A stretch of DNA of 64,000 nt, taken from contig CBDCVG010000108.1 of NCBI GenBank assembly GCA_965222765.1, positions 186,001-250,000 on the forward strand. Direction: 5' to 3'. Shown piece by piece: positions 35,983-46,725 of this stretch. Every line of letters begins with the position of its first letter. Positions within the stretch are counted from its first letter, which is position 1. Source of the DNA: Caldora sp965222765. GTDB taxonomy: Bacteria > Cyanobacteriota > Cyanobacteriia > Cyanobacteriales > Coleofasciculaceae. A model generated the notes under the pieces. That model was not told the origin of the DNA, searched no databases, and was given only the letters and a program-made list of their open reading frames with translations. Position numbers and translations under genes: made by a program.

Positions 35983-37221
35983 GTGAAAATTTTGTGTGTC
36001 ACCCATTCTAGTCGTCCCTTTATGGAAGAGCGAACTACCATCAATGGGCTCAGAAAACGTTTTGACCGGAAAGATAGATTAGAACAACTACCTCCCTTAC
36101 AAACTCTTTCTGGAATTGAATCTTCTGTCCCTTTTTTTGGAGGCTTATCTTTATGGGAAATAGATGAAAATAATAATTATGAGTTAAAGTTTATACGTGA
36201 ATATAAACCAAATTATAAAGTTCAGTTCGCTACATTTAAGGGAAATTATCTTTTAGTTTATGGTTCAGATCGTTTAGAAGTATTAAATACAGATTTTCAA
36301 GTTATTAAAACTATTCAAGATTCTTGGTTAGTCGGAGGTCATACAGTTTATGTTGATGATCAGAGTCATGCTTGGGTTACAAGTGCACCTGCTAATGCTG
36401 CTTTAAAGATTAATCTCGACACTGGAGAAATAATTGAGCGTATTATCATGCCTAAGCAGTATGGAGCAGGGTATGATTTAAGTACAGAAGATGACTTGCA
36501 TACTCATTATATTCCTACTGATTTACAGCCCACTCATATTAATTGTGCTTTTCCCTTAAAAGATGGTTTACTGGTAACACTATGGATTCCTGGTACAGTA
36601 GGCTATTTTGATAAAGACAGAAGCTATAGAGAAATTGTTAGAGGAATTAGAGGATGTCATGGAGGAAAAAGGAACGAGGGACTAGAGACATTTACTTAAC
36701 AGATAGCCCATCAGGTTTAGTTTGGTTTTTTGATTTTCATACAGGTTCAATTAAAGGACGTTACCAAATTGATAGCCGTTGGTTACATGATGTAGAGCAA
36801 ATTTCGGGAAGCATATTTGCTGCTGGCTTGGGCGATATTAACGAAATTCAGATATTTGATAAAGAGAGTGGGGAGATTTTGAATCGATTTGATGCCAGTC
36901 GTTTTGGTCAGTCAGTGATGTTTCTAAATGCCTGCGAAGTAGAGCAATCTTGGTCAGAAGTGTTACAACCAGAATCTAATTCACAGCAACTCACTCAAAA
37001 AACATTAGATATCCATTTGGGTGACGAACAAGTTCTGCCAATTATAGATTTTAATTTGTGGCATCCAGTATCAGATTGTGGAGTTGAAATTTATACAAAT
37101 TTACATTCTAATCAAAAACTTCAGTACGAATATCTTCTCATCTGGCTCAGATTTTTTTGTCTATCCTGGTGATTATCGTTTTTGCAGGAGAGGTCATCAG
37201 CCAAAAAGGAGGAGTGAGTGA
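35983..37221 (+). pseudogene. beta-propeller-like protein, two frameshifts
   Basis: GTG 35983 follows AGGAG by 7 bases; a TTG just before is less likely. The protein has repeated strand motifs (YLLVYGSDRLEVLNTDF, HAWVTSAPANAALKINLDTGEI, YLTDSPSGLVWFFDFHTGSI) typical of propeller proteins found in glycan clusters; I do not assign a family. Near 36685 the frame shifts, losing one base between NEG and TRDIYLTD. Near 37135 it shifts back, and SGSDFFVYPGDYRF continues to a stop at 37221. Both breaks are single-base. It lies between the ABC transporter and asnB. Confidence 0.65.
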
Positions 37222-37783
37222 TTGGATTACTAGATGTAACTAGACTGATCAATGGATTTCAACAACTGATACGTTTGACTGCTGTTAATCTTTCACAAAA
37301 AGATGAAGCCTATTTATCTTCAAAGATGCCAAAATTACTTCGAGTTAACTTTAACTGCGTTTAATTCCTTTCACATAAGGTACCGAAGTAATCGCTAGCA
37401 TAAAAAAAATTTCTTTGTGTTCAATAATTGATTTAGAACCAAATTTAGTAAGTAACATAGATCAGAATGCCCAGTAAAATCACATCAAAGCAGTATTATT
37501 CAAAGCACAAAGCTTAATTCACTCTTTAGATAATGAAAAGAGGAAGCTACTTTCTTAACTGAAAGATGTACTTGCAACTTAAAAAAATCGATTTACAACT
37601 AGACTGCAAGGTGATTTACAAGCAAACTCAAGTCAAATTTACAAGCAAACTCAAGTAAATTTGCAACAAACTCAAGGTGAATTACAGCAAAAGCAGGAAT
37701 ATCTGCAAGCAATTCAGAGTAGTGTTTTGGGAAAGCTATCGACAAAATGGATAGAATTGAAAACTAGAATTAGAAAATTTTAG
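37222..37783 (+). pseudogene. degenerate coiled-coil protein remnant
   Basis: Short readable stretches remain: LINGFQQLIRLTAVNLSQKDEAYL near 37240, SLDNEKRKLLS near 37530 followed by two in-frame stops, then a clean 60-codon frame at 37601-37783 rich in Gln and Leu (LQQTQGELQQKQEYLQ) ending SSVLGKLSTKWIELKTRIRKF. Coiled coils with this kind of tail cap many cyanobacterial glycosyltransferase or methyltransferase proteins. I infer the C-terminal remains of such an enzyme. The DNA near 37620-37660 repeats CAAGCAAACTCAAGT twice. Confidence 0.55.
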
Positions 37784-37797
37784 ACTACATAGATATA

Positions 37798-39799
37798 ATG
37801 TGTGGAATTGTCGGCTCCTATAAACCTACTGGACAAAGCTGTAGCTCAGAAATTTTGGGTATAATGCGCGATCGCATGACTCATCGTGGACCTGATGGTG
37901 CTGGACTATGGCAATCACCTGATCAAAAATGTACCTTAGGACATCGTCGCCTTTCCATCATTGACTTATCTGATGCCGCAGCTCAACCGATGCTCAACCA
38001 AGCCGGAACAGTTGCTCTTACCTTCAACGGGGAAATCTATAACCACAGCCAAATTAGACAGGAACTAGAATCCCTCGACAAATATCACTGGAAAACTAAC
38101 CACTCTGATACAGAAGTTCTGCTCCACGCCTACGAAGAATGGGGACTTGACTGTGTTAAGCGCTTTTATGGCATGTTCGCCTTTGCCATTTACGACACCC
38201 GTAACCCAGATAAACCAGTTTTACATCTAGTGCGCGATCGCGTGGGTATTAAACCCCTCTACATTACCCAAACTCCATCCGGCGAATGGCTCTTTGCTTC
38301 TGAGATCCGAGCCTTACTCGCTCATCCTGATATCAGTCCAGAAATGGATCGTACCGCTTTCTGGCACTATCTTACTTTTATTGTTACCCCTGCTCCTCTT
38401 ACCTTATTTCGGGGTATCTTTAAACTCCCCGCAGGTTATACCATTACCATTGATTACACAGGACAAGCCACTGCTCAGCAATATTGGGATTGTCAACCCA
38501 GTACAACTGATAGCTTCACAGAACAAGACTTAAGCGAAGAAGACGCGATCGCAGAATTAACCCGACTACTCAAACAGTCTATCAGCCGTCGCATGGTTTC
38601 CGATGTTCCCTTCGGCGTACTCCTTTCTGGCGGTGTGGATTCTTCCCTCAATGTTGCTCTGATGAGCGAATTGATGAACCGTCCTGTTACAACCTTCACT
38701 ATCGGTTACGAAGGCAAAGAAGACTACAATGAATTTCAATTTGCTCATCGTGTCAGCAAACGTTACCAAACAGAGCATCACGAAACTCTTGATTAATCGG
38801 CAGCAGATGCAAGACTTTTTGCCTCTGCTGGTGCAATTACAAGATGAGCCGATTGCTGATAACGTCTGTATTCCCTTGTACTTCTTAGCAAAACTGGTTC
38901 ATGACAGTGGTACAACCGTTGTTCAAGTGGGAGAAGGAGCAGACGAAAATTTTCTTGGTTACTGGTTGGTGTGAGCATTATCGCCAGAAGTATGAATCTG
39001 TCTATCAACCCGCTTCCCAAAGCCTCAGCTGGTGGCAGCGCCTCCTTTCTTTGGGTAAAGCCAAAATGCCGGGATTGAGTGGAGAAGACTTAGAAATTCA
39101 GCAGCGCGCTGAAACGGGAAAAGAACTCTTTTGGGGGGGAGCAGTCTGTTGGTGGGGAGAAATGCGCCGTCAACTTACTCCTGATTCAGATCCTTTCCAG
39201 CAAGCTATTCACTGTCCTATTCAAGGTTTATTACCCCCAGAACACCAGCAACTGGATAGTCATGGTATTGTTCAGTCTTATCTAGGACAGTTAGAGGGAA
39301 AGTTAACAGAACCAGAAGTTTTACAAAAATTCCCTACTTAGAAATGAAGCAGCGCCTGCCGGAACACTTACTAATGCGGGTGGATAAGTTGACAATGGCT
39401 CATTCTATTGAAGCGAGAGTTCCCTTCCTTGACCATGAAGTAGTAGAATTTGCCTCCCGCATCCCCCCTCACTACAAGCTACAGAATAGTGTAGGGAAGT
39501 CAATTCTGAAAAAAGTTGCTCTACCCTACCTAGATCATGATATGGTGTATCGGAAAAAGCAAGGATTTGGCGCACCGATGGAGGAATGGTTTAAGGAGGG
39601 AGATTTCGGACAACGCTGTTTAGCTGCTTTTGAACGCTCTGAGATTAGAAAAGAGGGTTTTCTCAATAATCAGTATTTTACTGATTTACTCAAACATCAG
39701 ATGAGTAGTGGAGGAGGTTATAGTTTCCATTTATGGACGGTGTTAAACGCTATCCTGTGGCATGAATCTTGGGTTGCTGGGAATCAAGATTGCTTTTAG
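37798..39799 (+). pseudogene. asnB: asparagine synthase (glutamine-hydrolysing), three frameshifts
   Basis: The N-terminal glutaminase has Cys2 (MCGIVGSY), HRRLSIIDLS and TFNGEIYNH; the synthase domain has the ATP loop LLSGGVDSS and late motifs RVDKLTMAHSIEARVPFLDHE. The frame breaks three times: near 38787 (one extra base in ACTCTTGATTAAT), near 38968 (TGGTTGG for TGGTGG) and near 39331 (five A where six restore the frame). The net change is one base in excess. In O-antigen loci such enzymes amidate uronic acids. Either a decayed gene or sequence error; the rest of the protein is well preserved. Confidence 0.85.
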
Positions 39800-39829
39800 T
39801 TGAAGTTTTTATTAACAATACACTTAAGT

Positions 39830-39914
39830 AGGGCTTGCTATATAAGTGTGAAAGCTATGCCATACTTTGCTTTCAATCATTTTATGCCATGCTCGCGTGC
39901 AAGGAAATTGTATC
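39830..39914 (-). mobile_element. fragment of the AGGGCTTGCTG MITE
   Basis: The sequence from AGGGCTTGCT through CATACTTTGCTTTCAATC to GTGCAAGGAAATTG is the reverse complement of the right third of the 7363-7580 element. The other end is missing. It lies just after the asnB stop. Confidence 0.75.
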
Positions 39915-39993
39915 GATACCTATAATTTATCTGGCGATCGGAAAATTACTGGAGAGCTTGAAGCGGTTCAAGACGGTTAACAGGAGAATAGCA

Positions 39994-40521
39994 ATGGCAT
40001 GGATGTTTAGCTTGTCAGCTGAATGTGGGACACAACAAGCTGTCGCAGAGCAATTTTCTAACCATTTTGACCAAGTTTCCTGGGTTCTCGACCATGGTAG
40101 CCAGTCTCAATGTCGTGTAGGAATTTTTCAGGACATTGAGGAAAACTGGTGGTGTCGAGTTTCTCCAAGTAGCGTCAGTGAGATTGGGATCGATACACCG
40201 GAAAGTGCTTATCTAATGACGGAACTTGGTATTCTGCTCTATGAGCATTTACAGTCTGCTCCCACTTTTCGCTATGCTTTGGTGGGTGTGGAAGTGGATG
40301 AGTTTAGAACCTACGGTGAATTGCTTGAAGAGTCCTCTACTTTGGCTTTTCCGGGACTGGTTTTGGCTCAAACGACTTGGCAAGCAATGGGAGCGTCTCC
40401 AGGTTTTCGACTATTTAGTCCGGGATATGTTTGGCAACCCTATGAAGGTGAAATTTATAAGCCACTGATGGTATCGTCAGATTTGAAGAGCAAGCTGAAG
40501 GCATTGTTGGTGTTAGGGTGA
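39994..40521 (+). CDS. cyanobacterial protein of unknown function
   Basis: The 175 residues start at ATG 39994, preceded by AGGAG (39982). A longer frame from 39835 only translates the MITE fragment. There is no signal peptide and no membrane helix. The protein has a Trp-rich start (WMFSLSAECGTQQ, WVLDHGSQ, NWWCRVSPSS) and a C-terminal FRLFSPGYVWQPYEGEIYKPL. I do not recognise a family. It sits between the two copies of the asnB 3' end and looks like inserted cargo. Confidence 0.65.
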   Translation: MAWMFSLSAECGTQQAVAEQFSNHFDQVSWVLDHGSQSQCRVGIFQDIEENWWCRVSPSSVSEIGIDTPESAYLMTELGILLYEHLQSAPTFRYALVGVEVDEFRTYGELLEESSTLAFPGLVLAQTTWQAMGASPGFRLFSPGYVWQPYEGEIYKPLMVSSDLKSKLKALLVLG

Positions 40522-40536
40522 GTAGAATTTGACACT

Positions 40537-40558
40537 CCCCACGCATAGAATGCGGGGG
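40537..40558 (-). other. right-end hairpin of the decayed TnpB element
   Basis: CCCCACGCA, TAGAA, TGCGGGGG forms a stem with one mismatched position, next to GACACTC at the outer edge. The same arrangement (GGGGAGTGTCAA outward) is typical of IS200/IS605 right ends. Confidence 0.65.
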
Positions 40559-40562
40559 ATTC

Positions 40563-40883
40563 TTAGTTCACAGGGATTCCAACGAATTTACCCTCACTAA
40601 GCATCTTGACCGTATGCCCTACGGCTGCAAGCCCTCTTATCAGAACTACTTGAGCGGCGGCAACATCTCTATCGGTTGTATAGCCGCAATTTTCACATTT
40701 ATGAACACGTTCAGCTAATGTCTTCTTACCAGAAGAAGGAGAAGCAATTGTTGAAATTGGGGATAGATAGCGCAAGTAGGCTGGTGCAAGCAGATCACAC
40801 TGAATAAATGAGGTATTGACCAAATAACCTCGCTGTGTATTCATCCCTTCGCGATCGCTCTGACTTTCCGTTTGAGTTAGCAC
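40563..40883 (-). pseudogene. TnpB C-terminal fragment
   Basis: The frame ends with KKTLAERVHKCENCGYTTDRDVAAAQVVLIRGL, the second half of a zinc ribbon plus the RuvC-III motif (DRDVAAAQ) of a TnpB. The first CxxC pair and all earlier catalytic motifs are absent. The upstream residues (GYLVNTSFIQCDLLAPAYL) do not fit. The right-end hairpin lies just beyond the stop at 40537-40558. Confidence 0.8.
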
Positions 40884-40900
40884 TTGTTGTCACCAATGCA

Positions 40901-41238
40901 TCCCTCATCACTACAAGCTACAGAAGGCAATCGGCAAGTCAATTCTCAAAAAAGTTGCCCTACCATACCTCGATCATGATATGGTGTATCGGAAAAAGCA
41001 AGGATTTGGCGCACCGATGGAGGAATGGTTTAAGGAGGGAGATTTCGGACAACGCTGTTTAGCTGCTTTTGAACGCTCTGAGATTAGAAAAGAGGGTTTT
41101 CTCAATAATCAGTATTTTACTGATTTACTCAAGCATCAGATGAGTAGTGGAGGAGGTTATAACTTCCATCTGTGGACTGTGTTGAATGCTATCCTTTGGC
41201 ATGAATCTTGGGTCGCTGGGAATCAAGATTGCTTTTAG
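40901..41238 (+). pseudogene. duplicated asnB 3' fragment
   Basis: This segment repeats the last about 110 codons of the asnB gene (39463-39799) and part of its downstream flank. The middle (MVYRKKQGFGAPMEEWFK to LLKHQMSSGGGY) is almost identical in DNA, while the outer parts differ more. It has no 5' part of the gene. It is either a leftover of a tandem second asnB or a local duplication, now cut on its left by the TnpB remnant. Confidence 0.8.
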
Positions 41239-41302
41239 TTGAAGCTTTTATTAACTAACTATACACCTAAAATCTAACAGCTAACACCTAACATCTTTTA
41301 TT

Positions 41303-42588
41303 ATGGCCCGTTTTGCTCTGAAAACTCTTCTGATTTCAACAGCTTTACTTGTAACCAATATTGCTTGTCAGAGTATTACAAGTGACAATAATATAGAAAA
41401 TAAAATATCGGACATTAATCAAGAAGAGTTAGTCAATCTTTACTTTTCTAATACTCAGTATTATAATACACCTTTTATTCAGGCCAAACAAGACAGTTTG
41501 TTAATTGAAGGTAAAGGGCAACCTGCTGGTTTATTTTTGACATATAAACTTGAACCAAATATAACGTTATAGAGTTAAAATAACTGGTCATCCAGAACAA
41601 GGTCAAACTACCTTGCGAGTAAGACAAGATGAAAATGAGCCAGCTCATTCCCTTGCTCCCGACGGTAGCACTAATTTGGTTTTAGTTGATGTAGAGGAAG
41701 TTGAGTTTTTGCTTTACAGTGAATCAATCATTTGCTTATGAACTAAACTCTATCGAGATTGAAGAATGTTCGACTTGCAAAACAGATGAAGACTTGCGCC
41801 AAATGCTGTTAACTGAAATTCCTGAACTGAGAGAATCACTTCAGAATGACCCGCTCCATGCTGCTCGTTTATTATTAAATTGGGCATCTAATGTTGGGGA
41901 TTTTGCAGGTAGTTCAGAAATCATTAAAATAACTGATCCTGGCTTCAGTAAAAAGTCGGTGTCTCAAATGTACTACGATATTTTTGATACCAATAATGGA
42001 GGTGTGTATTGTGGAGGTATGTCAGTTTTTTTTGATAAATTGCTTAAGCTTTTTGATTATGACTCATTCACTATCAATTTTGGTACTAAGCAAAATGATT
42101 TAACTCATGTCACTGTAATAGTTTCCCAAAAAGAATCAGATGGCTGGCGTTACTATATATTTGATCCAACTTTCAATGCTACATTTCGTTCTCAAACTAC
42201 TAACCAATATTTAACTGTTAGTGAAATGATTAACTTTTTAAAAACTAATCAAACTAATCAAATATCCGTAGAAAGTCTACCTCTGAAACAACGTGATTTT
42301 CTAATGATAAAAGAATCCAAGCAAAATTGTGAGGTTTTAAAATTTGAGCTTGAGCACAGGGATTGGATTGTCTGTGCTCGTCCAAATTATAGTATTTACA
42401 CTTATTTAAATTCTTGGGATAATACTTTTATAAAAAATGGTTATTCAACAGGTTTAACAGGATTTTTAGAGCTACTTACAACTAGGATTTTTAGCGCTGG
42501 CTCTAGTTTGAATCCAGAAGCATCTCAACAATTTATATCTGAGATGAAATCTCTTGGAATTGCTTATGGAGCTAATCATCAAAATTAG
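41303..42588 (+). pseudogene. transglutaminase-like exported protein, two frameshifts
   Basis: ATG 41303 begins a lipoprotein-type signal (LLISTALLVTNIAC|QS, with a lipobox-like NIAC). The first frame ends at 41572; the next carries VKITGHPEQGQTTLRVRQDENEP to about 41740, and the third resumes SFAYELNSIEIEECSTC to 42588. The C-terminal part has GGVYCGGMSVFFDKLL, LTHVTVIVSQ and YYIFDPTFN, a Cys-His-Asp order as in transglutaminase-like cysteine enzymes. Family membership is inferred from this triad only. It precedes two paralogous membrane proteins and probably acts on the same surface product. Confidence 0.6.
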
Positions 42589-42622
42589 TTGATAGTTAAT
42601 TTAGATTTGAACATCATTAAAA

Positions 42623-44242
42623 ATGAATAAAATCATCAAAAACAAATTCAATAAAATAAAAGAGAGTTTAAATACTTTCTACTTTATAAAAAAGCTATAT
42701 TTCTTGTATGATAACCTTTTTGTCGCTCATGTCACAAAGCTTCAATTAAAACAATCATTGAAAAAAAGTTTTGTTTTAACCTTAGTAGTCATTTTATTCA
42801 GTTTTTCTTTAAATTGGAATCTTATAAAAAATAAAAACCTCCCTTTTGGACCTGATAATCATAGTTCAGTATCTTTGAATATTGCTGTTAATAGGGTGGT
42901 ATGTAAACAATTATCTAGCTTTACTCCTAATTTTAAGCAATTTATTTTGAGTGATAATTCTAAAATCCTAGATGAGAAAGTTTTAGATTTACCAACATTA
43001 ATAGCTTCTTCACAAAATGAGTATTGCAAAAGCACAAATCCCTTCATAAACAATGAAAATACCTTGGGATGGTTAATGGAAATAGTTTTGCGAGTTTTGC
43101 CTAATATAACAGTCAGTCAATTAGGACTAGCATTAAATTCGATTAGGATAGGCTGTTTGCTCGTTTTCATATTTTTTTTAATATGGATTGGTATAAGCCC
43201 TTTTATAGCATTTATGACGCTCAATGTTGGAATCTTTGTAGTAGATTTAGTCAACAACACCCATTATTATTCTCTTTACCCTTTCTTTATGCCTTTTACA
43301 GTCTTAATGATTGCTTTACTGGGAATAGCAATTAAACTTAAGGCTTACAAACGAGTTTATGTAGCTGTACCAGTCTTAATAGGGATTGGTATATATGGTG
43401 CTTTATTTAAGAATCTGCGTACTAGCTACTATCCAATTATCATTTTTTTCTTACTAGCCTACATCATTTTTACTATCTTTGAGCTTAAAGAAAATCGTCA
43501 AATATCTCGTATGTATAAGAGAGTCTTTCCAGGGATAGCAATTATTGCATTTTGTGTTGGCATGGGTATTTTTAATATAAGCTTAGTGCAACCCATAGAA
43601 AACCTGAGTACTGGTTACAACCGAAGTTACCACGTTGTTGCTCATCCTTTAGTATTAAGTATAGCCGTACCAGAAAATGATCTGTCACAACGTGAAGGCA
43701 TAAAATGGAATGATGGTGTAGGTCTATCTCTTGCTCATAAGATTGATCCAAATGTTACTTACCTTGGTAATAATTATGAGAAAGCTTTGTTTACTTACTA
43801 TTTTAAGCTTTGGATATATTATCCCAATGAAATGGTTAATATATATTGGCAAAAGCTTAAACTTGCCGGAAGTCAAATTCCAAATTGGATAATAAAATCT
43901 GATGCAATAAACCTATTTTTTTTGAAAAATAATTTTCCTTTAGGAATTTTTGCAAATGGACTGATTTCTATATCAATATTTGCAGGCGTTTCTTTATTAG
44001 GAATTTTTTTGAAAAATTATTTCAGTGCAGCGCTTGTGTTTGCTTTAACCAGTATATGTGGATCAGGAGCTTTGTTATTATTAGAATCAGCGATAATTAA
44101 ACCTTATTTTACACCAACATACCACAGTTACTTAGTATTTTTGTTTTTATTCTTTACTCTAACTCTTTGTCAGCTATTATTTAATTTATTACCTTTTTTA
44201 TATCAAAAAATCTGGAAGTTAATCCAAAAAACAATGAGGTAG
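42623..44242 (+). CDS. multi-pass membrane protein, tandem paralogue 1
   Basis: The 539 residues hold about ten hydrophobic helices (first at about residues 50-66, then a soluble loop of about 95 residues with two cysteines, then a helix-dense region). The loop contains NENTLGWLMEIVLRVLPNITVSQLG; later come a basic turn KNLRTSYYP and a lumenal NRSYHVVAHPLVLS with REGIKWNDGVGLSLA. The shape is that of a GT-C type glycosyltransferase or polymerase/flippase of a glycan cluster, but no DxD or known motif settles it. AT-rich. It is about 65% identical by eye to the next gene. Confidence 0.8.
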   Translation: MNKIIKNKFNKIKESLNTFYFIKKLYFLYDNLFVAHVTKLQLKQSLKKSFVLTLVVILFSFSLNWNLIKNKNLPFGPDNHSSVSLNIAVNRVVCKQLSSFTPNFKQFILSDNSKILDEKVLDLPTLIASSQNEYCKSTNPFINNENTLGWLMEIVLRVLPNITVSQLGLALNSIRIGCLLVFIFFLIWIGISPFIAFMTLNVGIFVVDLVNNTHYYSLYPFFMPFTVLMIALLGIAIKLKAYKRVYVAVPVLIGIGIYGALFKNLRTSYYPIIIFFLLAYIIFTIFELKENRQISRMYKRVFPGIAIIAFCVGMGIFNISLVQPIENLSTGYNRSYHVVAHPLVLSIAVPENDLSQREGIKWNDGVGLSLAHKIDPNVTYLGNNYEKALFTYYFKLWIYYPNEMVNIYWQKLKLAGSQIPNWIIKSDAINLFFLKNNFPLGIFANGLISISIFAGVSLLGIFLKNYFSAALVFALTSICGSGALLLLESAIIKPYFTPTYHSYLVFLFLFFTLTLCQLLFNLLPFLYQKIWKLIQKTMR

Positions 44243-44309
44243 TAAATTCATGAATAGCACCACATCAATATATGTAGTTTTTTGATTGTAATTCACATGC
44301 CATAAATAA

Positions 44310-45935
44310 ATGAATAACATTATAAAAAATAAACTCAATAAAGCAAAAGAGAGTTTAAATATTTTCTCTTTTCTCAAAAAAATATATTTTTTTTATGACT
44401 ATCTTTTAGTAGCCCACATTACAAAGTCTCAACCAAAACAATCATTAAGAAGCACTTTCATTTTAACATTATTAGTTATTTTAATCAGTCTTTCTTTAAA
44501 TTGGGAGATGCTAAAAAATCAAAATATTCCTTTCAGCAATGATAGACATAGCTTATTCTCTTTGAACATCGCTATTAATAAAGTTATATGTAAACGAGTT
44601 TCTAGTTTTAACTCTAACTTCAATCAATTTGTTTTGCATGAAAATATTAAAATTTTAGATAAGAAAATTATAGATTTACCAAAGTCAATCAAATCTTCAG
44701 AAAGTGAATATTGTAAAAGCACAGTTCCTTACATAAACAATGAAAACACGTTAGGATGGTTAATGCAAATAGTTCTGCGAGTTTTTCCCAATATAACTGT
44801 TAGTCAATTAGGACTAGCATTAAATTCGATTAGGATAGGCTGTTTGATTGTTTTTACATTTTTTTTAATATGGATTGGTATAAGTCCTTTTATAGCTTTT
44901 ATGACCCTCAATATTGGAATCTCTGTAGTAGATTTAATTAACGCGACCCATTATTATTCCGTTTATCCATTTTTAATGCCTTTTACTGTTTTCCTGATTG
45001 CTTTACTGGGGATAGCTATTAAGCTTAAGGCTTACAAACGAGTTTATGTAGCTCTACCAGTCTTAATAGGGATTGGTATATATGGTGCTTTATTTAAGAA
45101 TCTGCGTACTAGTTACTATCCAGTTATCATTGTTTCCGTATTAGTCTATATTATTTTTACGATCTTTGAGCTTAAAGGAATTCGTCAATTTTCCCGTACA
45201 TACAAAAGAGTTTTTCCTGGACTTGCAATTATTGCCTTCTATTTTGGTATAGCTATTTTTAATACTAACTTAGTACAACCAATTGAAAAGCTGGATGTTG
45301 ACTATAATCGAAGCTACCACGTTATTGCTCACCCTTTAGTTTTAAGTCTGGCGCTGCCAGAAAGTGAATTGTCACAACGTGAAGGAATAAAATGGAATGA
45401 TGGTGTAGGGCTATCCCTTGCCAACAAGATTGATCCAGACGTTATCTATCTTGAGACCAATTATGAAAAAGCTTTGTTTACTTATTATTTTAAGCTCTGG
45501 ATCTATCATCCAAATGAAATGGTTAATATATATTTGCAAAAGCTTAAACTCGCTGGCAGTCAGATTTCAGATTTTATAACAAAATCTAATGGAATAAACC
45601 GGCTTTTATTAATAAACCCCTTTCCTTTGAAATTTCTCTCCAATGGAGTTATTACCATATCAATATTTTCAATAATTTCTTTATTAGGGTTTTTCTTACA
45701 ACCTTATTTCACTCCAGAGTTTTTGTTCACCTTAACAGGTATGTTTGGAGCAGGAGTGTTATTATTATTAGAGTCAGCAATAATTATACCTTTTTTTGTA
45801 CTAACTTATCACAGTTACTTAGTATTTTGCTTTTTGTGTTTTACACTAGCTCTCTATCAACTATTATTTAACTTATTAGCTTTATTATCGCAAAGCATCT
45901 TCAAGTTAATCCAAAAATCAAGTGAAGTAAATTGA
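44310..45935 (+). CDS. multi-pass membrane protein, tandem paralogue 2
   Basis: The 541 residues are colinear with the preceding protein over the full length, including identical stretches such as NSIRIGCL, LKAYKRVYVA, GALFKNLRTSYYP and SQREGIKWNDGVGLSLA. Differences are concentrated in the second hydrophobic half and the N-terminal loop. Both copies are intact in a cluster full of broken genes, which suggests selection for both. The stop TGA overlaps the A of the next gene's ATG (TGATG), so translation is coupled to the methyltransferase. Confidence 0.82.
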   Translation: MNNIIKNKLNKAKESLNIFSFLKKIYFFYDYLLVAHITKSQPKQSLRSTFILTLLVILISLSLNWEMLKNQNIPFSNDRHSLFSLNIAINKVICKRVSSFNSNFNQFVLHENIKILDKKIIDLPKSIKSSESEYCKSTVPYINNENTLGWLMQIVLRVFPNITVSQLGLALNSIRIGCLIVFTFFLIWIGISPFIAFMTLNIGISVVDLINATHYYSVYPFLMPFTVFLIALLGIAIKLKAYKRVYVALPVLIGIGIYGALFKNLRTSYYPVIIVSVLVYIIFTIFELKGIRQFSRTYKRVFPGLAIIAFYFGIAIFNTNLVQPIEKLDVDYNRSYHVIAHPLVLSLALPESELSQREGIKWNDGVGLSLANKIDPDVIYLETNYEKALFTYYFKLWIYHPNEMVNIYLQKLKLAGSQISDFITKSNGINRLLLINPFPLKFLSNGVITISIFSIISLLGFFLQPYFTPEFLFTLTGMFGAGVLLLLESAIIIPFFVLTYHSYLVFCFLCFTLALYQLLFNLLALLSQSIFKLIQKSSEVN

Positions 45936-46696
45936 TGAATACTAGCTCTAAAGCAGATTTGCAAAAGGAACACTACGAAAAGATTCATGATAACTACGAA
46001 CAGAGCTACTATGATGCCTCATCAATGGCATTTCGCCAAAAGTTCGTGTACGATATCATGTTCCAAGGCTTAGATCTCAATAACAAAAATGTTGCTGATT
46101 TAGCTTCAGGTAGTGGATTCAACTCTTTAGCCGTAATTGAACGTTATCCACAAGCTAGACTAACTGGTTTTGATATTTCCCCTAAAGCCTGCACAGCATA
46201 TCAAAAAAATACCGGTTGTGATGCTTATGAAGCTGATTTGACTAAGCCAATTGATATTAAACAGGCTTTTGATGTGGCAATGATCTTTGGTGGCATTCAT
46301 CATTGTATTGCAGACCTAAATAGTACTTTTTTGAACATTGCATCGATTCTTAAACCTGGAGGATTACTCCTTATGTGGGAACCCAACAAAGAATGTTTTT
46401 TAGAAGGGATACGGCGTTTCTGGTATCAAGCAGACAAATATTTTGAAGCTGATACAGAAGACTCTCTAGTTCATCAAGAAATTTTAAATTTGGCATCACA
46501 GTATTACTCTAGTCTTGATGTTTATTATATGGGGGGGCCAGCTTACTTTTTGATTTTGAATAGCTTGATTTTCAGAATTCCCATCTCAGCCAAACAAATA
46601 ATTGCTCCACCATTATTTTGGACAGAACAAGTCTATAATAAATTACCAGGTAAAACTTTGTTTCCTTATTTTATTGCTCGTTGGTTTAAGAAGTAA
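45935..46696 (+). CDS. class I SAM-dependent methyltransferase
   Basis: The 253 residues show the Rossmann methyltransferase pattern: VADLASGSGFNSLAVIERYP (motif I), LTGFDISPKAC (acidic end of strand 2), DVAMIFGGIHHCIADL (motif IV region) and LKPGGLLLMWEPNK (post motif). The C-terminal part has an aromatic, helix-rich lid. It may methylate a sugar or lipid-linked glycan. It starts by coupling to the preceding membrane protein; a TTG just upstream is an unlikely start. It is intact. Confidence 0.88.
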   Translation: MNTSSKADLQKEHYEKIHDNYEQSYYDASSMAFRQKFVYDIMFQGLDLNNKNVADLASGSGFNSLAVIERYPQARLTGFDISPKACTAYQKNTGCDAYEADLTKPIDIKQAFDVAMIFGGIHHCIADLNSTFLNIASILKPGGLLLMWEPNKECFLEGIRRFWYQADKYFEADTEDSLVHQEILNLASQYYSSLDVYYMGGPAYFLILNSLIFRIPISAKQIIAPPLFWTEQVYNKLPGKTLFPYFIARWFKK

Positions 46697-46725
46697 TCAA
46701 GCAAAGCTGGATTATATATTTATTG

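Noticed and set aside
39835..39993. Longer N-terminus of the 39994 protein
   Set aside because: It translates a MITE fragment, and a good ribosome-binding site lies before ATG 39994.
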